Part shown: piece after piece, positions 50,833 through 59,043 of the stretch
Layout of the letters: the number at the start of each line of letters is the position of its first letter
Numbering within the stretch: the first letter of the stretch is position 1
Translations under genes and position numbers: made by a program
Notes under the pieces: generated by a model
Told to the model about the DNA's origin: nothing
The model's database searches: none
Seen by the model: the letters and a program-made list of their open reading frames with translations, nothing else
Source: Deltaproteobacteria bacterium
Lineage (GTDB): Bacteria; Myxococcota; Kuafuiibacteriia; Kuafuiibacteriales; Kuafuiibacteriaceae
NCBI GenBank assembly: GCA_020632995.1
Contig: JACKEN010000007.1
Coordinates: 276,877 to 340,876 of the forward strand
Reading direction: 5' to 3'
DNA: 64,000 bases

Positions 50833-51603
50833 TCACCCCTCGGGGAGGAGCTGCGCCTCGTCGCCCTCCACCACCACCCAGCGGTAGTCGCGGAGCTCCG
50901 CCTTGATGCGGACCACATGGGCGTGGTCCAGCGGCAGGTCCCTCAGCCCCGCCGCGCCGATGATCACCGGGAGCTCGGGGTCCACCGTGTCCACGCTGAG
51001 GGCCTCCACCGCCTCGGCCAGCACCTCCAGGTGCAAGGCCCACTGCGGCTGGGACGCGAGCAGGATCCGATCCACCGCCGCCGCGTCCACCTCGGCCGCC
51101 ACCTCGGGGGTGGCGAGGACGGCCTCGCGCACGCTGACCCGGACCACCTCCTGCACCTGCTCCGGGGCCAATGAGCGCGCCGCGAAGAGCCGCGGCCCCA
51201 CCTGGCCCACCGCCCTCGCCGCGCGCCCGGCCAGCTCGTCGGCCAGGTCGTCGCTCCGGAGCCCATCGAGCAACTCGACTTGCGGACCGTCCAGCCGCGC
51301 CCGACCCTGGATGTGGTCGGCCAGGTCGCGGAGGACCACCCGCGTGATCTCCCGTAGGTGCCGCGTGAGCAGGCGGCGTCCGGGCACCAGCGGCTCGAGC
51401 GCGGACCCGCCGGTGGGCTCGGCCAGGGCGAAGCGCAGCTCGAGCTCCACCTCGGTGGCCACCGCGTTGGGCACCGGGAAGAAGCGCAGCACCTCGCCGT
51501 CCCGGTAGCGCTCCGCGAGCTTGGCCGAGAAGCGGTTGGACGCGTCCTGGGCCCGGGTCAGGTCCCTGAGCAACGCGGTGACGATGTCCCGAAAGTTCGC
51601 CAT
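50833..51603 (-). CDS. Hypothetical protein of the DUF2589 operon
   Basis: A protein of 256 residues, mostly helical, beginning FRDIVTALLRDLTRAQDASN, then FPVPNAVATEVELELRFAL. This amphipathic N-terminal helix and the VPxxxxTEVELELRFA pattern recall proteins that accompany DUF2589 genes. It lacks cysteine-rich or catalytic motifs and has no membrane segment. It is separated by 12 nt from the large DUF2589 gene and by 76 nt from the smaller one; all are on the minus strand. Function unknown. Confidence 0.7.
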   Translation of the reverse strand: MANFRDIVTALLRDLTRAQDASNRFSAKLAERYRDGEVLRFFPVPNAVATEVELELRFALAEPTGGSALEPLVPGRRLLTRHLREITRVVLRDLADHIQGRARLDGPQVELLDGLRSDDLADELAGRAARAVGQVGPRLFAARSLAPEQVQEVVRVSVREAVLATPEVAAEVDAAAVDRILLASQPQWALHLEVLAEAVEALSVDTVDPELPVIIGAAGLRDLPLDHAHVVRIKAELRDYRWVVVEGDEAQLLPEG

Positions 51604-51679
51604 GACGACCCTCTCCAGAAAAGGGGCCGGGGGGACCTCGCCCCGCCGATCGACGAGGTCCTCCCGGCGCCACCGTTCG

Positions 51680-52642
51680 CTAGCCGGTGATGACGATGGG
51701 GAACTCCACCGACTGGTCCGCGCCGTCCACCTTGGCGGTGGCGGTGAGGACGGTGGCCGACAGGCCGTCCAGCGGGGTGAGGTTCGCCTTGTCCAGCCAG
51801 AGCTGCAGGAGCACCGCCCCGCTCCCGGTCTTCACCGTGGCCTCGCCCGTGGCCGGGTCGATCGTCACCGCCTTCTTGGTGACCCCCTCCCCCAGCTTGA
51901 ACGCGCCCCCAATGGCCCCCGACTCGAACTTCAGCGTCACGTCGTGGCCCTGCGCGTTGATCCCGGTGGGCTCGACCACCTTGATCTGGATCTGCTGCAC
52001 CGACTCCGGGCTCTGGCGATCCACCGTGCCGCTCGCCGGGCTCACCAGCACCTCACCCTTGGCGCTGGTGGCGGTCACCGACGAGGTCAGGATCTGCAGG
52101 ATGGCGGCGAGCCCCGCGGGGACGCCGGCCTGCCCGGCCTTGATCCCCACGTTCTGCGTGTATTCTACCGAGTAGCGCGAGTCCTGCGTCGCCTTGGAGT
52201 CCTGCTTGGACGAGTAGCTGGCCTTGAAGCGCGCGGACACGCTGAAGGGCCCCCAGCCCACCTTGGCCTCCGCGTCCGCCTCCGCCGCGACCTGCGAGGA
52301 GTTGGACTGCTCCACCGTGTTCGAGGCCGAGGCATTGATGCTCGCCTTGAAGTCGATGCTGATGTCCGTGATCTCGATGAGCGGGATGGGCACGATCACC
52401 AGGATCGGGACGTTCAGCCGCTGCATCTTGCCGTCCTGGATGTAGGTGAAGCTGACGTTCACCGCCTCCTTCTGGTCGTCCGGGCCCCTGAGCCCCACCT
52501 CCTTGATGAACTCCCACGTGGAGCGCGCCGCCATGGCCTGGGCGGTGATGGCCGCCTGCAGCGGCGCGCCGATCAGCGCGGAGTAGTCGATGCCGTTGAG
52601 AAGGCTCTGGGCGTTCTGGGCCGCCGAGTTGTCGAGCGCCAT
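51680..52642 (-). CDS. DUF2589-domain protein
   Basis: A protein of 320 residues starting at ATG 52642 with AAGGAGG before it. The DUF2589 pattern is clear: IDYSALIGAPLQAAITAQAM, VNVSFTYIQDGKMQRLNVPI, VIVPIPLIEITDISIDFKASI, followed by a Ser/Ala-rich segment with SSQVAAEADAEAK and VSARFKASYSSKQDSKATQD, then YTQNVGIKAGQAGVPAGLAA (tail of the domain). The C-terminal 150 residues are beta-rich and may be a further Ig-like domain. It is the second DUF2589 protein in the operon and has no signal peptide. Confidence 0.8.
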   Translation of the reverse strand: MALDNSAAQNAQSLLNGIDYSALIGAPLQAAITAQAMAARSTWEFIKEVGLRGPDDQKEAVNVSFTYIQDGKMQRLNVPILVIVPIPLIEITDISIDFKASINASASNTVEQSNSSQVAAEADAEAKVGWGPFSVSARFKASYSSKQDSKATQDSRYSVEYTQNVGIKAGQAGVPAGLAAILQILTSSVTATSAKGEVLVSPASGTVDRQSPESVQQIQIKVVEPTGINAQGHDVTLKFESGAIGGAFKLGEGVTKKAVTIDPATGEATVKTGSGAVLLQLWLDKANLTPLDGLSATVLTATAKVDGADQSVEFPIVITG

Positions 52643-52670
52643 GTCTGTTCCTCCTTCGTCCTGGGCCGTC

Positions 52671-53015
52671 TCAGGCCTTGTGCGGCGGGCTCACCTTGAA
52701 GGACCACGTCTTGGCGGTGCGCTTGACCTCGACGTTTCGGGTGAGCGCAAAGCCCAGCAGGAGGAGCAGGCCCAGGCCGAGGATCACGATGCCGTACTGG
52801 TCCATGCGCGCCACGACGCCGGAGGCCAGCTCGGCCGGGTCGAGGTCACCGCCCGCCGCGAGCAGGTCGGACGTCGTGCGCTGTGTCGCCTGATCGAGCT
52901 CCTGCACGAGCTCGGGGCTCGTGACCTCCAAGATGAGGCCGTCGCCCCCCCTGAGGGCGGCCTCTGCCTCCATGCGGTGCTCGATCCCGTTCCAGGTGAT
53001 GATCTTGTCGCTCAT
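52671..53015 (-). CDS. Tail-anchored small membrane protein of the DUF2589 operon
   Basis: A protein of 114 residues and the first gene of the operon. It begins MSDKIITWNGIEHRMEAEAA, has an amphipathic mid-section, then a single C-terminal membrane helix GIVILGLGLLLLLGFALTR, and a basic tail. ATG 53015 is preferred to ATG 53021, because AAGGAAGG lies 7-8 nt before it but only about 2 nt before the other. It could anchor the other operon proteins in the membrane (inference). Confidence 0.75.
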   Translation of the reverse strand: MSDKIITWNGIEHRMEAEAALRGGDGLILEVTSPELVQELDQATQRTTSDLLAAGGDLDPAELASGVVARMDQYGIVILGLGLLLLLGFALTRNVEVKRTAKTWSFKVSPPHKA

Positions 53016-53440
53016 CTGCATTCCTTCCTTGTCGCCGGGTTCGCTCAGGCCGGCTCGACCCGGCGCCGCGGCCGTCGAGGCAGGGAGCAAGGCAGATGCC
53101 AATCGAAGATCCGATGACGTCGGATTCCGAATGCGGTGATTGCGTCCAAGATCAACGTTGACGCGTCTTTGAAGAACGCCAGCCAACTAGCCGCGTGAAA
53201 CTCCGCGGCCCCGCAGCACGATCCTGCGCGCCAGGGACAGTGCAACCTCGCTTGCAGCGTGCCTCGATCGTGTCGGTCGACGGGCTGCCGCTCTACCCCC
53301 TATGTCGGGCTGACGCGCACCTGAGTCGTCTCCGTTTGGCACTCTGTGCCCCTTCACACATGCCCTGACGATCACCCGCTGGAGTCGGCGAGGGGTTCGC
53401 CGACCAGAAGCATCGGCGAGGATCGCCCGGGAGGCTTCGA
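53016..53440. other. Intergenic region between DUF2589 operon and chemoreceptor
   Basis: A 425-nt gap without a supported gene. It contains the sigma-54 promoter of the operon (53086-53101), the palindrome ATCCGA-TGACG-TCGGAT (53109-53125), and the repeat GGCAC-TCT-GTGCC near 53338-53350, 91-103 nt upstream of the chemoreceptor. These are possible control sites for the two divergent units. Nothing else stands out. Confidence 0.5.
53086..53101 (-). promoter_or_regulatory. Sigma-54 promoter of the DUF2589 operon
   Basis: On the minus strand TGGCAT, CTGCC and TTGCT match TGGCAC-N5-TTGCT except for one -24 base. GG (53100-53099) and GC (53088-53087) are exactly 10 nt apart. Transcription would start near 53075, giving a 60-nt leader before ATG 53015. 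A palindrome lies 8 nt upstream at 53109-53125. Confidence 0.65.
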
Positions 53441-55348
53441 GTGGACGCCGACATGCGCAACATCTTCATCCGCACCGTGCTCAAGCAGGAGGTGCCTACC
53501 TTGGGGATCCAGGTGCCCTTCGTGGTGTACTTCCTGGCGAGCACCCTCTCGTTCGGCCAGGACCCCCGGTTCGTGTTCATGACCTTGCCCATGGCGGGGG
53601 TCGTGGTGGGCCTCGGGCTGGCCGTGAAGTACTGGCTCACGCTCCCCATGCTGGCCTGCGCGGCCGAGGGCCCCGACTGCCCTCAGCGCGCGGTGGCCAT
53701 CCGCAACGCGAACTGGATGCCTACCCTGGACGCGTGGAGCGTCACCACGCGGTTCGCCCTCGCGGGGGTGGGCCTGGCGGTGATCTGCCGATTCATGTTC
53801 GACGCCTCGGGGGCAGAGATCACCATGGCGGTCCTCTTCGGGCTCGCCAACGGCATCCTCGGCGGCGCGGTGTACTTCTTCATCTCGGAGGGCGAGTCGG
53901 ACCGCTTCCTCGCGCAGATGGGCGATATCAGCGACGCGCCGGGCCTCCGCCTGGGGCTGGTGACCAAGATCATGGCCTTCATCGTGGCCCTCACCGGCTA
54001 CCTGCTGATCTTCCTGTTCCTCGTCGCGCGCCTGCTGAAGTCCGGGCACCTGACGGTGGACACGCTGCCCACCCGCATCATCCCGTTCGCGATCGCCACC
54101 ATCGCCTACGCCGCGGTGGGTCTGTACTCGTTCCGCTGCTCCATCCGCGCGAAGCTCGAGAACCTGCGCAATCGCATCCTGGACATCTCCGCCGGCAACG
54201 GGGACCTCTCCCTCAAGGTGCCGCTCGGCACCCGGGACGAGGTCACCGAGATCTCCTCGGAGCTCAACGGCTTCATCGAGAAGCTGCGCCGGCTCATCAG
54301 CCAGGTGGTGGACACCGCCTCGAAGGTCGACGAGGCGGCGCGCGACTTCTCGAGCTCGGCCGAGGGCCTCGCGAGCGACGCCAGCTCGATGAACGAGGAG
54401 TGCAGCGGCACCGTGGCCTCGATGGAGCAGCTCACCTCGGGCCTCTCGATGATCGCCACCGCGGTGAGCGAGGTCTCGGACAACGTCGGCTCCGTCACCA
54501 CCACCACGGACCAGGTCTCCCGCTCGGTCCACGAGGTCGCAGACAAGTCCGAGCACATGTCGCAGGACGTGAACTCGGTCTCCGCCGCGGTGGAGGAGAT
54601 GTCGGCGTCGCTGGCCGAGGTGGCCCGCAGCGCGGCGACGGCAAGCAACGCGATCCGGGCCGGCACCAAGCAGGCCTCTGCCGCCTCCGAGCAGATGGAG
54701 CGCCTGGGGCGCTCGGCGGAGGAGATCTTCAAGGTGGTGGAGCTCATCGACGCCATCGCCGCCCAGACCAACCTGCTCGCGCTGAACGCCACCATCGAGG
54801 CGGCGGGCGCGGGCGAGGCGGGCAAGGGCTTCGCGGTGGTGGCGAACGAGGTGAAGGCGCTGGCCAAGCAGACCTCGTCCGCCACCGAGCAGATCGCGAA
54901 GCGCCTCGGCCAGATCCGGGAGGACACGATCTCCTCCCGCGAGCTGATCCGCGACGTGACCCAGCAGATGTCCAGCATCGACCAGGGCGCCGCGGTCATC
55001 GCGTCCAGCGTCGAGGAGCAGACCAGCACGATGAGCGAGATCGCCCGCAACGTGAGCCGTACCGCCGCCGCAGCCAGCGCGATCAACGGACACGTGCAGC
55101 AGATCTCGCGCGAGCTCTCCGACATCGTCGGCCGCTCGTCGGTGGTCTCGGTGAGCGCGGACGAGATCCGTCGCTCCTCCGGCGAGGCCGCGAGCGGCGC
55201 GAGCGAGGTGTCGGGGTTGGTCCGCAACATGACCAGCCTCGTCGGGGCCACCACCGATCGGGCATCCTCGGTGCGCAACCGGGCCAGCGCGCTGACGCAG
55301 CTCTCGGAGGCGCTCAGCCAGCTGGTCAGCCGCTTCAAGACCGCGTAG
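53441..55348 (+). CDS. Methyl-accepting chemotaxis protein
   Basis: A protein of 635 residues from GTG 53441, preceded by GGGAGG at 6 nt. Several N-terminal hydrophobic segments (VPFVVYFLASTLSFG, GLVTKIMAFIVALTGYLLIFL and others, about five to six) form a membrane-embedded sensor rather than a periplasmic domain. A HAMP-like linker (RNRILDISAGNGDLSLKV) leads to the signalling domain (about 330-600), which carries the hairpin-tip motif IDAIAAQTNLLALNATIEAAGAGEAGKGFAVVANEVK. It signals to CheA/CheW, but neither is encoded nearby. An ATG at 53453 is an alternative start. Confidence 0.9.
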   Translation: MDADMRNIFIRTVLKQEVPTLGIQVPFVVYFLASTLSFGQDPRFVFMTLPMAGVVVGLGLAVKYWLTLPMLACAAEGPDCPQRAVAIRNANWMPTLDAWSVTTRFALAGVGLAVICRFMFDASGAEITMAVLFGLANGILGGAVYFFISEGESDRFLAQMGDISDAPGLRLGLVTKIMAFIVALTGYLLIFLFLVARLLKSGHLTVDTLPTRIIPFAIATIAYAAVGLYSFRCSIRAKLENLRNRILDISAGNGDLSLKVPLGTRDEVTEISSELNGFIEKLRRLISQVVDTASKVDEAARDFSSSAEGLASDASSMNEECSGTVASMEQLTSGLSMIATAVSEVSDNVGSVTTTTDQVSRSVHEVADKSEHMSQDVNSVSAAVEEMSASLAEVARSAATASNAIRAGTKQASAASEQMERLGRSAEEIFKVVELIDAIAAQTNLLALNATIEAAGAGEAGKGFAVVANEVKALAKQTSSATEQIAKRLGQIREDTISSRELIRDVTQQMSSIDQGAAVIASSVEEQTSTMSEIARNVSRTAAAASAINGHVQQISRELSDIVGRSSVVSVSADEIRRSSGEAASGASEVSGLVRNMTSLVGATTDRASSVRNRASALTQLSEALSQLVSRFKTA

Positions 55349-55384
55349 TCGGCCGGCGGCGTGCTCCGCCTGCGGATTCCCCGA

Positions 55385-55412
55385 TTGCCTGGACGGATCC
55401 AGCGGTTATCCT
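55385..55412 (+). promoter_or_regulatory. Candidate promoter of the Fur-family gene
   Basis: TTGCCT (55385-55390) and TATCCT (55407-55412), separated by 16 nt, resemble -35 and -10 boxes. ATG 55421 is 8 nt after the -10, so the transcript would have almost no leader. Confidence 0.45.
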
Positions 55413-55420
55413 GAATACGC

Positions 55421-55843
55421 ATGGACACCGACGCCGCCGTCGCCGCCGAGCTGGCAGACAAGGGCATCCGCGCCACCCGGCAGCGGATCCTGGTGCTGCA
55501 GCTCCTCCGGTCCCTGGACCACCCCACCGTGGCGCAGCTGCACCGGCACGTGACCAAGAGCCTGACCAACGTGTCGAAGAAGACGGTCTACTCGGTGCTC
55601 GAGACCTTCATCGAGGCCCGCCTGGCCTCGGTGGTCACCGACGGCGGAGAGCCGTACCGCTACGAGGGCAAGACGCAGCCCCACTTCCACGCCCGCTGCC
55701 GGGCCTGCGGCCAGCTGGTTGACCTCAAGCCCACCAACCAGGGGCAGCTCCGGACCCACTCGGAGATCCCCGAGGGGTTCGTGGTGGAGAACGTGCAGAT
55801 CACCGTCCTTGGGCGATGTCGGAGGTGCGCGGCTGAGCGATAG
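55421..55843 (+). CDS. Fur-family regulator, PerR-like
   Basis: A protein of 140 residues. The winged-helix DNA-binding half holds GIRATRQRILVLQLLRSLDHPTV and NVSKKTVYSVLETF. The dimerisation half has the metal motif QPHFHARCRACGQLVDL and a CRRC near the C-terminus, giving the structural Cys4 zinc site. The HFHARC motif, rather than Fur's typical HHDH-like one, suggests a PerR-like peroxide sensor, although iron sensing is not excluded. A perfect palindrome starts inside its stop codon, and a cytochrome c peroxidase operon follows, a plausible target. Confidence 0.85.
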   Translation: MDTDAAVAAELADKGIRATRQRILVLQLLRSLDHPTVAQLHRHVTKSLTNVSKKTVYSVLETFIEARLASVVTDGGEPYRYEGKTQPHFHARCRACGQLVDLKPTNQGQLRTHSEIPEGFVVENVQITVLGRCRRCAAER

Positions 55844-55862
55844 ACAACACTTTGTGTTGTCT
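55842..55862. promoter_or_regulatory. Perfect 9-bp-arm palindrome, candidate Fur/PerR box
   Basis: AGACAACAC (55842-55850), TTT and GTGTTGTCT (55854-55862) form a perfect inverted repeat between the Fur-family gene and the cytochrome peroxidase operon. TTGACA (55866-55871) follows 3 nt later and could be a -35 box for the peroxidase operon. The palindrome would then abut the promoter. Alternatively, it is a terminator of the fur gene, but no T-tract is present. Confidence 0.6.
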
Positions 55863-55914
55863 TAGTTGACACTGATTGTCGATTGCGTGACCCTCCGGTC
55901 GAGGAGGTACACGC

Positions 55915-57183
55915 ATGCGTAGGTTCTTACTCGTCGCCCTCGGCGCCCTCGGCGCCCCTCAGCTGGCCCTGGCTGCGCCCCACGGCGCGCTCGACATGGC
56001 GGCCCAGGAGCAGGCCCTGGATGCCCTTCACCCCGCGGCCCCGGGGGCCGTCCCCGAGGACGTCGATCCCTTCCTGTGGCGGGTCCTGGTCCCCGGCGAT
56101 AACCCTGTCGACGCGGCCAAGGTCGCGCTGGGCAGGAAGCTCTACTTCGACCCACGGCTCAGCGCGGACGGCAGCGTCTCCTGCGCCACCTGCCACGACG
56201 TCAGCCGGGGCTTCACCGACCAGCGGATGGCCTCCGAGGGCATCCACGACCAGGTCGGCCGCAGGAACGCCCCCACCACCCTCAACGCCGCCCTCTTCGC
56301 CACCCAGTTCTGGGACGGCCGGGCCGCCACCCTGGAGGCGCAGGCAGCCTTGCCGATCTTGAACCCGATCGAGATGGGCAACACCAAGGAGGGCGCGACC
56401 AAGGCGATCGAGGGCGACGCCGAGTACGTCGCGATGTTCGAGGCGGCCTACGGGCGAAAGCCGAACTTCGACGACGCGGCCCGGGCCATCGCGACATTCG
56501 AGCGCACCCTGATCTTCCTGAAGGCGCCCTTCGATCGCTACATGGCCGGCGACGCCGCCGCCATCTCGGACGACGCGAAGGCGGGCTGGGCGCTCTTCAA
56601 CGGCAAGGCACGTTGCGCGTCCTGCCACCCGATCAACGACACCAACCCCATCGGCAGCGACAACCTCTTCCACAACATCGGGGTGTCGGCCCGGAGCCAG
56701 AACTTCGAGGCCCTCGCCAAGGACGCCCTCGGTCAGCTCGGCGAGACCCCCAGCATCGAGCACGTCGAGAAGCTGGCCCTCGAGAGCGACATGTCCGAGC
56801 TCGGGCGCTTCGTGGTGACCCGCAACCGGAGCGACATCGGCGCCTTCAAGACCCAGCAGCTCAGGAACATCGGCATCACCGCGCCGTACATGCACAACGG
56901 GTCGCTCACCACGCTGTGGGACGTGGTGGACCACTACAACAAGGGCGGCGAGGCCAACCTCTACCTCGACGGCGGGGTGGAGCCGCTGAACCTCAGCGAG
57001 CGGGAGATCGACCAGCTGGTGGCGTTCCTGTTCACGCTGACCGACGCGCGCTTCGCCGAGGCGAACAGCAAGGCCGAGGCGGAGCAGCGGGCGCGGGCGG
57101 CGAAGCAGCGCCCGTTCCGGGACACCTCGGTGGCGAGCCGGGAGCGCATCCAGTTCGAGGACCGGGTGCTCGGGAAGAAGTGA
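55915..57183 (+). CDS. Di-heme cytochrome c peroxidase family protein
   Basis: A protein of 422 residues. A signal peptide (RRFLLVALGALGAPQLALAA) sends it to the periplasm. Two heme sites, CATCH (Cys90) and CASCH (Cys234), and segments such as LGRKLYFDPRLSADGSVSC, RNAPTTLNAALFATQFWDGR and GAFKTQQLRNIGITAPYMHNGSL match bacterial CcpA/MauG peroxidases, which use electrons from cytochrome c to reduce peroxide. The Tat-secreted phosphoesterase (11-nt gap) and a lipoprotein cytochrome c follow, forming an operon whose palindromic control site sits next to the PerR-like gene. A MauG-like role is not excluded. Confidence 0.93.
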   Translation: MRRFLLVALGALGAPQLALAAPHGALDMAAQEQALDALHPAAPGAVPEDVDPFLWRVLVPGDNPVDAAKVALGRKLYFDPRLSADGSVSCATCHDVSRGFTDQRMASEGIHDQVGRRNAPTTLNAALFATQFWDGRAATLEAQAALPILNPIEMGNTKEGATKAIEGDAEYVAMFEAAYGRKPNFDDAARAIATFERTLIFLKAPFDRYMAGDAAAISDDAKAGWALFNGKARCASCHPINDTNPIGSDNLFHNIGVSARSQNFEALAKDALGQLGETPSIEHVEKLALESDMSELGRFVVTRNRSDIGAFKTQQLRNIGITAPYMHNGSLTTLWDVVDHYNKGGEANLYLDGGVEPLNLSEREIDQLVAFLFTLTDARFAEANSKAEAEQRARAAKQRPFRDTSVASRERIQFEDRVLGKK

Positions 57184-57194
57184 AGGAGGACGAC

Positions 57195-58325
57195 ATGAAG
57201 AAGATCCATAGCCAGCGATACAAGAGCGTGGAGACGCGCTACATGGAGGACCGCGAGCAGGTGTTCGCGGGCCTCAGGAACGCCAGCCGGCGCGACTTCC
57301 TCAAGCTGTCCGCCGCCGCCATGGGCGGGGCCCTCGCCTCGGGGGTGGACATCCACCCGCACTCCTTCCAGCCGGTGAGCGTGGCGAACGCGGCTGGGGA
57401 CGTCTCGTTCCGCTTCGCGTACATCTCGGACTCGCACCTGTACAAGAAGGACCTCAACGACCGCTTCGTGCGCTCGCTCCTCAGGGCGGTGGACGACGTG
57501 AACAACATGGATCCGCAGCCGGACTTCGTGTTCTTCGGCGGCGACCTCGCCCAGCTCGGCCAGCGTGAGGAGCTCGACCTCGGGGCGGAGATCCTCAAGG
57601 CGGTGAAGGCGCCGGTGAAGATGATGGTCGGCGAGCACGACTGGTACCTGGATCTCGGCGAGCGCTGGCGGGAGCTGTTCGGCGCCGACCAGCACTCCTG
57701 GGACCACAAGGGCGTCCACTTCGTGGTGCTGAACAGCGTGGTCGAGAAGGACTTCTGGACCGCCCGCGGCCTCAGCCCGATGGAGCGCATGCAGACGGTG
57801 GCCGGGCTCGACAACGGGGTCCAGAGCCCCTTCACGGTGGGCGACGCGAACCGCGCGTGGCTGAAGAAGGACCTCGAGAAGGTCTCGAGCAAGACGCCGC
57901 TCGTGGTGTTCTCGCACTCGCCGCTCTACAAGCTCTACAAGAACTGGAACTTCTGGACCGACGACGCCGAGGACGTGCAGGCCATCCTGCGCCGCTTCGA
58001 GAACGTCACCGTGATCCACGGGCACACCCACCAGCTGCTCACCAACCAGATCGGCAACATCTCCTTCCACGGGCTCCTGTCGACCGCGTGGCCGTGGCCC
58101 TACGCGCCGGAGGGGATGCCTCAGATGACGATCGAGATGGGCCGCGCGAACCCCTTCGACCCGCAGGACGGGTGTGGCAACGGGCTGGTCGCGGTCCACA
58201 CCGATGGCCTGGTCGACAAGGTCTACAACCTCTGGAACCGCAACCCGGTGAAGGTGACCCGCACGTACATGAAGAGCGGCGGCAAGAAGGACCGGCCCGC
58301 GGTGCCGGTGCTGAAGACCTACTGA
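57195..58325 (+). CDS. Tat-exported calcineurin-like metallophosphoesterase
   Basis: A protein of 376 residues from ATG 57195 (GGAGGACGAC precedes it). The N-terminus holds a twin-arginine signal, ASRRDFLKLSAAAMGG, so the protein is exported folded. The metallophosphoesterase motifs are present: ISDSHLYKKD, FFGGDLAQLG, GEHDWYL, VVFSHSPLY and IHGHTHQLL. It would hydrolyse a phosphate ester or act as a nucleotidase in the periplasm. The partnership with peroxidase and cytochrome genes is unusual and hints at a redox or copper-linked role; this remains open. Confidence 0.88.
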   Translation: MKKIHSQRYKSVETRYMEDREQVFAGLRNASRRDFLKLSAAAMGGALASGVDIHPHSFQPVSVANAAGDVSFRFAYISDSHLYKKDLNDRFVRSLLRAVDDVNNMDPQPDFVFFGGDLAQLGQREELDLGAEILKAVKAPVKMMVGEHDWYLDLGERWRELFGADQHSWDHKGVHFVVLNSVVEKDFWTARGLSPMERMQTVAGLDNGVQSPFTVGDANRAWLKKDLEKVSSKTPLVVFSHSPLYKLYKNWNFWTDDAEDVQAILRRFENVTVIHGHTHQLLTNQIGNISFHGLLSTAWPWPYAPEGMPQMTIEMGRANPFDPQDGCGNGLVAVHTDGLVDKVYNLWNRNPVKVTRTYMKSGGKKDRPAVPVLKTY

Positions 58326-58340
58326 GCGGAGGTGATGACG

Positions 58341-58988
<648 letters not shown>

Positions 58989-59013
58989 GCTGGTCCTCGC
59001 GGGCCCCCTTTGA

Positions 59014-59032
59014 CAGCGGCGGCGGGCCGCTG
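59014..59032 (+). terminator. Candidate hairpin after the peroxidase operon
   Basis: CAGCGGC (59014-59020) and GCCGCTG (59026-59032) with a 5-nt loop begin 26 nt after the cytochrome stop and end 12 nt before the next start. The 7-bp stem has no T-tract, so termination is plausible rather than shown. Confidence 0.4.
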
Positions 59033-59043
59033 CACAACGCCTC

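Noticed and set aside
53337..53351. TGGCAC near 53337 as a sigma-54 promoter for the chemoreceptor
   Set aside because: The GC expected 10 nt after GG is missing, so the match is only a short inverted repeat.
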